From the NCBI GenBank assembly GCA_002309675.1, contig DBXX01000012.1, positions 1-23,553 on the forward strand: a stretch of 23,553 bases of DNA, in the 5' to 3' direction. The DNA comes from Lachnospiraceae bacterium UBA1201. GTDB lineage: Bacteria; Bacillota; Clostridia; Lachnospirales; Lachnospiraceae. Shown here piece after piece: positions 1-6,847 of this stretch. The notes under the pieces were generated by a model. The model was not told the origin of the DNA and searched no databases. It saw only the letters and a program-made list of their open reading frames with translations. Both the position numbers and the translations under genes were made by a program. Position 1 is the stretch's first letter; each line of letters begins with the position of its first letter.

Positions 1-120
1 GATATTTTTCTTTCGCAGGTTCTTCTGGATCACGCTCTGCGGCGCCTTATTCAGAAGTTTCGCCAGATATTTATCGAAGCGCAGACCCGCTTCGTTTTGT
101 GAGATCAAAAACTCCTGCAT
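1..120 (-). CDS. RluA-family pseudouridine synthase, N-terminal fragment (S4 domain), cut by window edge
   Basis: Only the first 40 codons are present; the gene runs off the low-coordinate edge. The visible peptide starts MQEFLISQNEAG and continues through RFDKYLAKLL, APQSVIQK and LRKKNI. This is the typical start of an RluA-type large-subunit or tRNA pseudouridine synthase: a short lead followed by an S4 RNA-binding domain. The catalytic domain with its HRLD motif would lie outside the window. The ATG is preceded by TAGGAG about seven bases upstream, which fixes the start. It follows the membrane-protein gene by 19 bp in the same direction, so it is probably the last visible member of the rsmF-rsuA-HAD run. 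Family assignment rests on the S4 segment alone; another S4-containing protein is possible but less likely. Confidence 0.75.
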   Translation of the reverse strand, partial: MQEFLISQNEAGLRFDKYLAKLLNKAPQSVIQKNLRKKNI

Positions 121-139
121 AAAACGCTCCTACTATATA

Positions 140-730
140 TCAGATGGCCAGTTTGCTGATCATTCTCGCGATGACCGCGGTGTCCAGTTCCTCTTCTTCA
201 TTCATTTCCTTCTTCGTCAGATCGTTGAACCGGTTCTTGAATTTATCTTCCGCGGAAAATGCTTTGATGTTGACCTGATAACCGCTCGCAGCTAAGATGC
301 CGGAGATAAAATCTTCCTGCTTCTTCAGCATTGAGGTATCGGTCTTCTGCCCTTTTCTGTCCTTTGTAAACAGGATCACTTCCCGGCCGTGAATAAAAGC
401 ATAGACAGCCCATAAGGTCGGCAGGTTCGGATTCGTAATCGCGAGCTCCGCCATCAATTGACCGAACTGTAATCGTTCCCGGTATTCGGAAAATGCATCC
501 GGGTCAGTCCCCTTAAAGGGAAAGACCGCGATCAGGATAACGCTTACCTTCGATAACGGCAGCGCCAGCAAGATCGCCATGACCGTGAACAGGTTCTTCG
601 ATGAACCCGTCATCACATAACCGGTCACGTAAAACAGGATCATGGCGCAGACCAAAACGATCAATAGCATAAGCTGGAACAGTTTTCTCCGCTTGAAATA
701 TCCGGGCAGTCCTTTATAAAGTCGAAACAT
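140..730 (-). CDS. Conserved-looking membrane protein of unknown function, two N-terminal helices
   Basis: A 196-residue protein I do not recognise by function. After a basic start (MFRLYKGLPGYFKRRK) there are two hydrophobic stretches, about residues 19-38 and 46-68, then a soluble region of about 120 residues ending in an acidic segment (NEEEELDTAV). This suggests a two-helix anchor with a cytoplasmic domain. A longer frame opens at 787, but the ATG at 730 is preferred: GAGGAT lies just upstream and the longer form would overlap the HAD gene by more than 70 bp. With this start the overlap is 17 bp, which suggests translational coupling. It sits between a HAD hydrolase and an RluA-type synthase. 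No catalytic motif is visible. Confidence 0.72.
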   Translation of the reverse strand: MFRLYKGLPGYFKRRKLFQLMLLIVLVCAMILFYVTGYVMTGSSKNLFTVMAILLALPLSKVSVILIAVFPFKGTDPDAFSEYRERLQFGQLMAELAITNPNLPTLWAVYAFIHGREVILFTKDRKGQKTDTSMLKKQEDFISGILAASGYQVNIKAFSAEDKFKNRFNDLTKKEMNEEEELDTAVIARMISKLAI

Positions 731-1397
731 GATAAAGATCCTCGTAATCAGTGATAAAAGCATCCGCCAGATCCCGCTTCTGCTCACGCAGATGCTTTGA
801 GTTTTCGTCGTCCACCGCGATCACGGCCATGCCGGCGTTACGCGCTGCCTGGATCCCGGAAGGTACGTCCTCGAATACGAGGCAGTCGGCCGGATCCACC
901 TTCAATCTTCTCGCGGTCTCCAAAAACACATCCGGTGCAGGTTTTCCTTTTGCGACCTCACATCCGGTCGTGATGACGCCGATGTAATCCTTTAAGGACA
1001 ATGCGTCATAGACCGCTCCGACGAGTTCCGCGGAATTACTGGTAGCGATCCCCGCCACGATGCCGGCGCTCTTAATGTCCTCCAGGAACTTTTGCGCGCC
1101 CGGTTTCAAAAACACATCATGGGAATATTTCTCTAACGCCATTTGATTCCAGCACAGTTTCATCTCGTCTGTCGTCATGGGTATGTCAAAACGGTTTTTA
1201 AAGTACTCTGCAGTCTCGGAGAAACTCATTCCCTCGATCTCATCCTGCATATCATCCGGGCAATCATACCCGAATCTTCCCAAAAAGTCGATATCGATCT
1301 GCTTCCACATCCACATACTGTCAACCAGCGTGCCGTCCAGATCGAAGATCACGGCCTTCACGTGGCGGCGGATCGTATTTATGTCAAATATATTCAT
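714..1397 (-). CDS. HAD-superfamily hydrolase, beta-phosphoglucomutase/phosphatase-like
   Basis: A 227-residue soluble protein with the full set of haloacid dehalogenase motifs. Motif I is DLDGTLVDS with nucleophile D19 and acid/base D21. Motif II is the ATSNS segment near residue 118. The conserved lysine lies in KGKPAPD near 150, and motif IV is FEDVPSG near 175. The helical cap between motifs I and II marks subfamily IA, the group of beta-phosphoglucomutase and small sugar- or nucleotide-phosphate phosphatases. The substrate cannot be told from sequence. The start follows the stop of the upstream pseudouridine synthase by one base (TGACATG), with GAGG about six bases upstream inside that gene, so the two are probably translationally coupled. 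Confidence 0.88.
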   Translation of the reverse strand: MNIFDINTIRRHVKAVIFDLDGTLVDSMWMWKQIDIDFLGRFGYDCPDDMQDEIEGMSFSETAEYFKNRFDIPMTTDEMKLCWNQMALEKYSHDVFLKPGAQKFLEDIKSAGIVAGIATSNSAELVGAVYDALSLKDYIGVITTGCEVAKGKPAPDVFLETARRLKVDPADCLVFEDVPSGIQAARNAGMAVIAVDDENSKHLREQKRDLADAFITDYEDLYHVSTL

Positions 1398-1398
1398 G

Positions 1399-2133
1399 TC
1401 AAACCTCGGCTTTCAGCCTGTTTATTTCTTCTTTTGTAAGCAAGCGGCTCTCTCCGGGTGCGAGCGTTTCGTCCAGTGAAAGCGAACCCATGGAGAGCCG
1501 TTTCAGATAGATCACCGTCAGTCCGAACTTCGCAAACATGCGCTTCACCTGATGGTATTTACCTTCATAGATCGTTATATATACTTCATTTTCCGATGCG
1601 GTCTTTTGAATCTGTGCGGGAAGAGCCGTAAAACTTCCGTCCGCATCGTCGATACAGGTGCCTGTCTCCAGGGCACGGATCACCTCTTCGGTGACCGGGG
1701 CGTCCAGCCTCGTAAAATAAGTCTTCGGAACATGCTTCTTCGGCGACAGTAACTGATGGGTCAATGCTCCGTCATTCGTCAGGAGCAACAAGCCCTCGGT
1801 ATCGATATCCAGGCGTCCGACCGGAGCCAGGTCCTTTCGAACTCCGATGCTCCTCACCAGATCCAGAACGGTCTTCTGTCTGGGATCCTCCGTCGCTGAG
1901 ATCACACCTGCCGGTTTATTCAGCATGCGATACTCATACTCAGAGTAAAATACATCTGCGCCGTCGATATTGAACGTACAGGCATTTATATCCACTTTGA
2001 GATCGGAGGACTTCACAACGCTGCCGTCGATCTTCACGCGACCTTGTGAGATCATCTTCTTCACCTCACTTCGCGTACCGTAGCCCATATCACAAAGAGC
2101 CTTATCCAGGCGTATGGTTTTGGTCGTTTGCAT
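1399..2133 (-). CDS. rsuA: RsuA/RluB-type rRNA pseudouridine synthase
   Basis: A 244-residue enzyme of the RsuA/RluB/RluE/RluF family, which converts a specific rRNA uridine to pseudouridine in the cytoplasm. An S4 RNA-binding domain spans about residues 7-55 (RLDKALCDMGYGTRSEVKK). The catalytic core carries GRLDIDTEGLLLLTNDG with the conserved aspartate at D109, and LNKPAGV near 71-77. Length and the short N-terminal extension fit RsuA (16S U516 in E. coli), but RluB-like specificity cannot be excluded. The start has a near-perfect AGGAGG whose first bases overlap the TAG stop of the rsmF gene. The intergenic gap is 9 bp, so the two are co-translated. Confidence 0.9.
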   Translation of the reverse strand: MQTTKTIRLDKALCDMGYGTRSEVKKMISQGRVKIDGSVVKSSDLKVDINACTFNIDGADVFYSEYEYRMLNKPAGVISATEDPRQKTVLDLVRSIGVRKDLAPVGRLDIDTEGLLLLTNDGALTHQLLSPKKHVPKTYFTRLDAPVTEEVIRALETGTCIDDADGSFTALPAQIQKTASENEVYITIYEGKYHQVKRMFAKFGLTVIYLKRLSMGSLSLDETLAPGESRLLTKEEINRLKAEV

Positions 2134-2142
2134 TTCTGCCTC

Positions 2143-3549
2143 CTACTGCCAGCGCCAGCCGCTCAGATATTTGTTTTTGATGCTTTTTTCTTTCGCCTTA
2201 CCGAAGCCTAAAGGATGGCCTTCCACGCAGATCAGGCACAGCCCGTCCTGCAGGCTCTCCTCAGAGGTAAGATCGATCGTCTCACCCTTCAGATAACGGA
2301 TCACGCGATCATCGTTTAGCCCGAGTGAGATCACATTGTCAAATTCATCGCCCCTTAACGCCATAGCAAAAGCCTGGCTCGGTTCGAAGCGGTTCTTCTT
2401 GCATTCGCCGACGAAGAGGCCGGGGCGCAGAATGCGCAGACCCGAGATGTCACAAAGTTCATCGGGAACGCAATAAACCTTATCCTGACGCAGGTAAAAA
2501 TGCTTTTTCGAAAGTCTTCCTTTCACCTGGGATAAAAACTCCGTGAATTCCGGATGTTTCGTAAGTTCCTTAGTGCTATCATACGAAGTATAAGAAGCAC
2601 CGGAAATATCGGATATCCGGCCCGCATCCGCGGATGTATCCTTTCGAAACATCGTCAGAAAGTGCCCCTCTCCCTGCATATGCTGCGGCCAGATACGCAC
2701 GCAGTTTTTATACTCCTCTTCTTTCGAAGGATCGTAAGCGCCGGGAAATGCGCTGCGAAAGCCCTCGTAAGCATCGATCGCCACTGTGTGCATCTGCGGA
2801 AAATGCGAAAGCACGTATTCCACCGAGGCTTCATTTTCCATCGGAGAAAATGTACAGGTCGAATACATCAACAGTCCGCCGGGTTTCAACATGGCGACCG
2901 CCTGCTCCAGGATCTCACGCTGAAGTTTGGAATACTCCGCGTTGCTGTTTGGCGTCCATGCCTTCATCACGGCAGTATCCTTACGGAACATGCCCTCGCC
3001 GGAACAAGGCGCATCGATCAACACCTTATCAAAAAACTCGGGAAATACCGTCACCATTTTATAAGGAGCTTCGCTTAAGATACATGCATTATCGATACCG
3101 AAGAGCTCGATATTCTTAAGAAGTGCCTGTGCGCGCGAATTACTGATGTCGTTCGTGACGAGCAGCCCTTCATGCCCGAGCTTCGCTCCCAGTTCCGTAC
3201 TCTTACCTCCGGGCGCCGCACATAGATCGAGGACCTTATCTCCGGGTTCGATGGGCAGGCGGTTCGCCGGCGTCATCGCACTCGGTTCCTGCAGGTAGTA
3301 AAGTCCGGCATAGTAAAGCGGATTTTTAGCAGGACGGTCATCCTCCTCATAGTAGTATCCGTTGTCGATCCACGGAATCGGTTTTACCGAAAACGGAAGG
3401 AGTTTTTCAAATGTCTCCTGCGAGATCTTAAGGCGGTTTCTGCGCAATCCGAAAACACGCTTTTCACCGAAGGATGCTTCGTACTCCGGATAATGCTCTC
3501 CGAGAAGCTTTTGCATATTCGATTTGTAGACTTCCGGTAATTGCGGCAT
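2143..3549 (-). CDS. rsmF: NOL1/NOP2/Sun-family 16S rRNA m5C methyltransferase, RsmF-like
   Basis: A 468-residue SAM-dependent RNA cytosine-C5 methyltransferase. The SAM-binding loop is DLCAAPGGKSTELGAKL around 108-124. Two catalytic cysteines are visible: C182 in DAPCSGEGMFRKD and C232 in YSTCTFSPMENE. The pair is diagnostic of this family, where one attacks C6 of cytosine and the other helps release product. After residue about 300 there is a C-terminal region with LRILRPGLFVGE and PLGFGKAKEKSIKNKYLSGWRWQ, matching the PUA-like RNA-binding tail of RsmF/YebU-type enzymes rather than RsmB, which has an N-terminal NusB-like domain. AAGGAGAG precedes the ATG by about six bases. An 11-bp stem hairpin lies just upstream of that site. 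Confidence 0.92.
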   Translation of the reverse strand: MPQLPEVYKSNMQKLLGEHYPEYEASFGEKRVFGLRRNRLKISQETFEKLLPFSVKPIPWIDNGYYYEEDDRPAKNPLYYAGLYYLQEPSAMTPANRLPIEPGDKVLDLCAAPGGKSTELGAKLGHEGLLVTNDISNSRAQALLKNIELFGIDNACILSEAPYKMVTVFPEFFDKVLIDAPCSGEGMFRKDTAVMKAWTPNSNAEYSKLQREILEQAVAMLKPGGLLMYSTCTFSPMENEASVEYVLSHFPQMHTVAIDAYEGFRSAFPGAYDPSKEEEYKNCVRIWPQHMQGEGHFLTMFRKDTSADAGRISDISGASYTSYDSTKELTKHPEFTEFLSQVKGRLSKKHFYLRQDKVYCVPDELCDISGLRILRPGLFVGECKKNRFEPSQAFAMALRGDEFDNVISLGLNDDRVIRYLKGETIDLTSEESLQDGLCLICVEGHPLGFGKAKEKSIKNKYLSGWRWQ

Positions 3550-3565
3550 GTATCTCTCCTTGTGA

Positions 3566-3604
3566 AAACGTCTGCAAAACAGCTCAGGCTATCTGCAGAC
3601 GTTT
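3566..3604 (-). terminator. Hairpin before rsmF; weak terminator or processing site
   Basis: An 11-bp perfect inverted repeat (AAACGTCTGCA at 3566-3576 and TGCAGACGTTT at 3594-3604) encloses a 17-base loop. In the transcribed direction it follows the stop of the coiled-coil gene by 27 bases and ends in only TTTT before CAC. It is therefore a poor classic terminator. The rsmF ribosome binding site begins six bases after the stem. No promoter is visible between hairpin and rsmF, so partial read-through, or a role in mRNA processing or stability, is more likely than full stop. Confidence 0.5.
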
Positions 3605-3631
3605 CTATTTCTTAATCGTTAACTATCTGGA

Positions 3632-4219
3632 TCATTCTTCGCCGGATCCCTGGCGGGCGCCGGTGTCCTCACGTGTGATCGTCGCGGGAGCAGCAAGCTC
3701 AGCGCGGTTTGCCTTCACAACGTTCAGGCTGTTGGAAAGGGAATTCATCAGGTTTCCATAGCGGGACTGAGACTGGTCGAGTGTGTGCGCCAGAACATTT
3801 TCCATGTTCTGAAGCAGGGAATCCGTATAAGCGATTGCGCTTTCACGAACATCCGATGCTTCGCGCTGCGCATCCTTAATGATACGTTCAGCCTCCAAAT
3901 GTGCGTCCGCCATCATGTTATCGGCGATCGCTCTGGCCTGTTTCGCGATATCGTGCTCATCCAAAAGGCGCTGTGCCTCTTTCTTCGCATCCTCGATAAT
4001 GTCCTTACCGGTCTCATTTGCCTCGTTAATGATCTGGTCCTTGTTTTGCAGAAGACGCTGGCTCTGCTTGATCTCGTTCGGAATGCGACTGCGTAATTCC
4101 TCAAGGAGCTCCTCGATCTGGATCTTGTCTACAATGATCTTATTAGAAGAAAAGGCGGCCGCTTTACAGCTTTCCAAAAAATCCTCGATCTCATCAATCT
4201 GTTGTTCCATTTTACCCAT
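3632..4219 (-). CDS. Coiled-coil protein of unknown function (DivIVA / V-ATPase subunit H-like)
   Basis: A 195-residue protein, highly charged and almost entirely helical, with long heptad-like stretches between about residues 25 and 150 (EIKQSQRLLQNKDQIINEANE; DAKKEAQRLLDEHD; DAHLEAERIIKDAQREA). The alternating Ala/Glu/Lys/Arg pattern resembles DivIVA-type and V-ATPase subunit H/E-type stalk proteins, and such proteins in Clostridia are often labelled ATPase without evidence. No nucleotide-binding motif is present. The tail (PATITREDTGARQGSGEE) is probably disordered. GAGGATGAG lies about ten bases before the ATG; a second ATG three codons in has no better site. It is the first gene after a strong promoter. 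From recall, similar genes sit beside rsmD-coaD in Lachnospiraceae; here a lipoprotein gene intervenes. Function unknown. Confidence 0.75.
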   Translation of the reverse strand: MGKMEQQIDEIEDFLESCKAAAFSSNKIIVDKIQIEELLEELRSRIPNEIKQSQRLLQNKDQIINEANETGKDIIEDAKKEAQRLLDEHDIAKQARAIADNMMADAHLEAERIIKDAQREASDVRESAIAYTDSLLQNMENVLAHTLDQSQSRYGNLMNSLSNSLNVVKANRAELAAPATITREDTGARQGSGEE

Positions 4220-4250
4220 ATCATCTCATCCTCACTTCTTGTAGTATCGT

Positions 4251-4267
4251 TCGGATATACTATCCGA
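4251..4267. promoter_or_regulatory. Palindrome in the leader of the coiled-coil gene
   Basis: TCGGATA and TATCCGA are separated by three bases (TAC), a perfect 7-bp dyad. It lies in the likely 5' leader, about 50 bases after the predicted transcription start and 30 bases before the start codon. It could be an operator or a short RNA hairpin. There is no T-run after it, so it is not a terminator. No regulator can be named. Confidence 0.35.
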
Positions 4268-4315
4268 TATCATATGCAAATCCCAAACTTCAAGGATTCC
4301 TTATTCCTATCTGTT

Positions 4316-4344
4316 ATCATAACACATCAAAGCCGAATTGTCAC
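4316..4344 (-). promoter_or_regulatory. Sigma-A-type promoter for the coiled-coil/rsmF unit
   Basis: On the minus strand the -35 element GTGACA (4339-4344, five of six consensus) is followed by a 17-base spacer and the -10 element TATGAT (4316-4321, five of six). TGT just before the -10 adds an extended -10 signal. The predicted start near 4309 leaves a leader of about 90 bases. It sits between the lipoprotein gene and the coiled-coil gene and probably starts a new transcription unit. Confidence 0.7.
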
Positions 4345-4374
4345 TAACAAGCGTGTCGTTTTTTTAATTTCTTT

Positions 4375-5742
4375 CTATTGCTCTTCAGCTACGAACTTGT
4401 GATCGACAGAAATCTGTTCTTCCGTCAGCATGAAGTAGCTCATCCACTCGGGCGCTTCCGGATCGATCGCCAAAGTGTCACACCATGTGACATCTACATA
4501 ATAGGTTCCGTCCGGCTGTTTTACGACATTCCACATATGTCCTTCGGAATCGCCGGCAACTCCGGTGACTGTGTCACAATACAGGTTGGCCTTTCTGCAA
4601 AGATATTTAAATGCTTTTGAATAGCCCTCGCAAACAAATTTACCACCCATAATGCCGGAAAACGGAGCCTCATTTGCAGAGTTCTTCTCCGCGAAGTCAT
4701 ATTCATAATCGGCATTGATAGAGATCGTTTTCGCTAGATACATGTACTTCTGGTAGGCGGTCATATCTTCCGTAAGTTCTGCAACGATCCTGTCAGCTTC
4801 GTCCTCAAACATCTCCATGTTATCTTTGATCAGTTCAATGCTGTCTGAAGGTTCATCTGCCCAATAGGAACGATATTCGGAAGCCATTCCGAGTACATCG
4901 CCGTTCTCATCATCCTGTTCGACGATCTTGAAGTAACAATCGATCTCGGGATAATCCGTTCGCAGATAGCCCCAGGCGCGAAGAACTTCGTCCATGGCAT
5001 CACCATCTTCGTAATCTTTTACCAGGTAGGAAAACTCTTCGTAGTTTTTGACCTTCTGAAGCATATCATCGTAGAATTCTTTTTCTCTTTCCGTCATGTT
5101 CGGATGCTTACGATCTTCATACGGTATATACCCCAGATCCAAACACATGCTGGCACCATTTTGATCGACAAGCATATAACATCCTTCATAGGTCTGCGGG
5201 AACACGATGTCATCTACGTATTTATAACAAAGTGTAAGCGTTTCATTGACCGGGATAATGATGTCCAGATAACCGTCATCGTTGGAATCGATGTTTTTGA
5301 TCTCTTTTTCAAAGAACCAGTCAACGCGTCCGGGTGCGGACAATGTACCGATGCGCTCCTGTGTATCTACATCATATACAATATATCCGAAATCATCTTC
5401 TGTCTTAACGGCTTCCAACACAACGGAATGGTCGTCGTCGATCGTAAACTGTCCGAGATATCCTTTATCCTCCCACCATTTCTGTACAGGAACTTCGGTC
5501 GTAGGTTCCTCCGTCGTCGGTGCCTGCGTTGTAGGTGCCTCGGTCGTCGGAGCCAGTGTGGTCGGTGCTTCGGTCGGTGCAGCCGTAGTTACGACAGCTT
5601 CGGTTGCAGGCGCTACGGTGGTGGTTACGGAAGCTGTGGTGTCTGCTTCCTTCGTGGGCTCGCCTTTCGTGCCTGAGCATGCCGTGATCATGAGCGCGGC
5701 TAATGCTGCGACTGCCGCTTTTGACAAATGTGACTTCTTCAT
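4375..5742 (-). CDS. Surface lipoprotein with transglutaminase-like (protease-fold) domain
   Basis: A 455-residue exported lipoprotein. A basic N-terminus, hydrophobic stretch and lipobox ITAC put the lipid-modified cysteine at C22. Residues 25-85 form a Thr/Pro/Glu-rich linker with a five-residue period, likely a wall-spanning spacer. A segment at 152-160 (DSNDDGYLD) resembles an EF-hand or dockerin-like calcium loop. The C-terminal part carries a transglutaminase-like core: C371 in FVCEGYSKAFKYLC, H402 in GHMWNVV and D417 in YYVDVTWCD, a complete Cys-His-Asp triad. In bacteria this fold more often acts as a peptidase or amidase than as a crosslinker. The region 215-330 is unassigned. It follows coaD by 17 bp with AAGGAG overlapping the coaD stop region. 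Substrate unknown. Confidence 0.85.
   Translation of the reverse strand: MKKSHLSKAAVAALAALMITACSGTKGEPTKEADTTASVTTTVAPATEAVVTTAAPTEAPTTLAPTTEAPTTQAPTTEEPTTEVPVQKWWEDKGYLGQFTIDDDHSVVLEAVKTEDDFGYIVYDVDTQERIGTLSAPGRVDWFFEKEIKNIDSNDDGYLDIIIPVNETLTLCYKYVDDIVFPQTYEGCYMLVDQNGASMCLDLGYIPYEDRKHPNMTEREKEFYDDMLQKVKNYEEFSYLVKDYEDGDAMDEVLRAWGYLRTDYPEIDCYFKIVEQDDENGDVLGMASEYRSYWADEPSDSIELIKDNMEMFEDEADRIVAELTEDMTAYQKYMYLAKTISINADYEYDFAEKNSANEAPFSGIMGGKFVCEGYSKAFKYLCRKANLYCDTVTGVAGDSEGHMWNVVKQPDGTYYVDVTWCDTLAIDPEAPEWMSYFMLTEEQISVDHKFVAEEQ
5488..5583 (-). repeat. 15-bp tandem repeat coding a Thr/Pro/Glu linker
   Basis: Residues 54-85 of the lipoprotein repeat the pattern P-T-T-x-A/E about six times (APTEA, PTTLA, PTTEA, PTTQA, PTTEE, PTTEV), with a matching 15-base period in DNA. 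This is a typical low-complexity spacer between lipid anchor and surface domain, and a likely site of length variation between strains. Confidence 0.8.
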
Positions 5743-5759
5743 TTCTTTGAAACTCCTTC

Positions 5760-6254
5760 TTACTTGCGCTTTCCCATTTCGCGCATTTTTGCTTCGACCC
5801 TTTTGGCGATCTCGGGGGATACGAATTTTGAGATATCGCCGTCGTAATATGCAACCTCGCGAACCGTGCTGGACGAAAGGTAAGCATACTGCAGGCTGGT
5901 CGTAAGGAAGATCGTGTCGATCTCAGGCGCGATGATCCGGTTGGTCTGCGCCAGCTGCAATTCATATTCAAAGTCGGTGACAGCTCGCAGACCACGGATG
6001 ATGGTCTGGGCCTTATACTGTTTCGCCAGATCTACCGTCAAACCGTTGAACGAGGTGATCTCCACGTTCTTCAGATCCTTCGTGACCTCGCGCAGCATAT
6101 CCACGCGTTCCTCGGCAGTAAACCAGGGATTCTTTGAACTGTTATTCAAAACCGCAACGATGAGTTTATCCACGATCTTCGCAGAACGGGATATAACGTC
6201 CATATGTCCATAAGTAACCGGATCAAAACTTCCGGGATAGATACCGATCTTCAT
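5760..6254 (-). CDS. coaD: Phosphopantetheine adenylyltransferase
   Basis: A 164-residue enzyme that adenylylates 4'-phosphopantetheine to dephospho-coenzyme A, the penultimate step of CoA synthesis, in the cytoplasm. The nucleotidyltransferase motif TYGH is at 14-17 inside YPGSFDPVTYGH. RGLR follows at 87-90, and the second signature LSSSTVRE at 126-133. Length and motif spacing match bacterial CoaD. The ATG has AAGGAGAG about seven bases upstream and follows the rsmD stop by 11 bp. rsmD-coaD adjacency is widely conserved in Firmicutes, which supports both calls. Confidence 0.97.
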   Translation of the reverse strand: MKIGIYPGSFDPVTYGHMDVISRSAKIVDKLIVAVLNNSSKNPWFTAEERVDMLREVTKDLKNVEITSFNGLTVDLAKQYKAQTIIRGLRAVTDFEYELQLAQTNRIIAPEIDTIFLTTSLQYAYLSSSTVREVAYYDGDISKFVSPEIAKRVEAKMREMGKRK

Positions 6255-6265
6255 AACGCTCTCCT

Positions 6266-6829
6266 TTATTCTTTAACGGCCGGCCGTAAGATCAAATGCC
6301 GGTTGGTCTTATATTTCTTATCTTTCACGATCTCATAACCGAGATCCTCCACGTAGGAGAAATCGGTCTCGATCGATGCTTCTGTGATGATCCAGGTGTC
6401 ATCCTTCAGGAGCACCCCGTCCGCCAGCATCTGCAACACCTTCTTCTCGTGTTCATGATCGTATGGCGGATCCATAAAAATGAAATCAAACTTGCGTCCT
6501 TCGCTCTTTAAGCGGATCAGTTCAGTAAAAACATCCCCTCGAAGCAAGCGTGCCTGATCTACCAGTTTCGTGAATTTCAGGTTCTCCACGATGCATTTTT
6601 GCGCTTCCGTCTGGTTCTCTACGAAATAACAATTCCGCGCACCGCGGCTTAAGGCTTCGATACCGATCGCACCACTCCCGGAAAACAGGTCCAGGAAATC
6701 CGCACCTGCCAGATAGGGCTGCAATATATTAAACAAGGTTTCTTTGATACGGTCGGTCGTCGGACGTGTATCCATTCCGTCCGGCGTTTTTAACGGCAAA
6801 TGTCTCGCCGTTCCCGCGATCACTCTCAT
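6266..6829 (-). CDS. rsmD: 16S rRNA (guanine966-N2)-methyltransferase
   Basis: A 187-residue SAM-dependent methyltransferase that modifies G966 of 16S rRNA. The start MRVIAGTARH and the segment TRPTTDRIKETLFNIL are hallmarks of RsmD. SAM motif I is DLFSGSGAIGIEAL at 47-60, and the catalytic N-methylation motif DPPY is at 120-123. Length matches the family. AAGGAG lies six to seven bases before the ATG. It sits between a flippase gene and coaD, within one probable phoH-to-lipoprotein transcription unit. Confidence 0.95.
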   Translation of the reverse strand: MRVIAGTARHLPLKTPDGMDTRPTTDRIKETLFNILQPYLAGADFLDLFSGSGAIGIEALSRGARNCYFVENQTEAQKCIVENLKFTKLVDQARLLRGDVFTELIRLKSEGRKFDFIFMDPPYDHEHEKKVLQMLADGVLLKDDTWIITEASIETDFSYVEDLGYEIVKDKKYKTNRHLILRPAVKE

Positions 6830-6847
6830 GGCTATCTCCTTTATACT

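Noticed and set aside
731..787. Longer start for the two-helix membrane protein
   Set aside because: It would overlap the HAD gene by 74 bp and lacks a good ribosome binding site, while the ATG at 730 has GAGGAT.
4345..4374. Terminator after the lipoprotein gene
   Set aside because: A run of seven T is present on the plus strand only, the wrong side for a minus-strand transcript, and no good stem pairs with it.
5488..5583. Regular repeats that might suggest a CRISPR array
   Set aside because: The 15-bp period is in frame with a Thr/Pro linker of a lipoprotein and there are no spacers.
5465..5995. Minus-strand frame across the coaD/lipoprotein junction
   Set aside because: It overlaps both coaD and the lipoprotein in another frame and its Gly/Asp/His/Thr repeats are an out-of-frame reading of the Thr/Pro linker.
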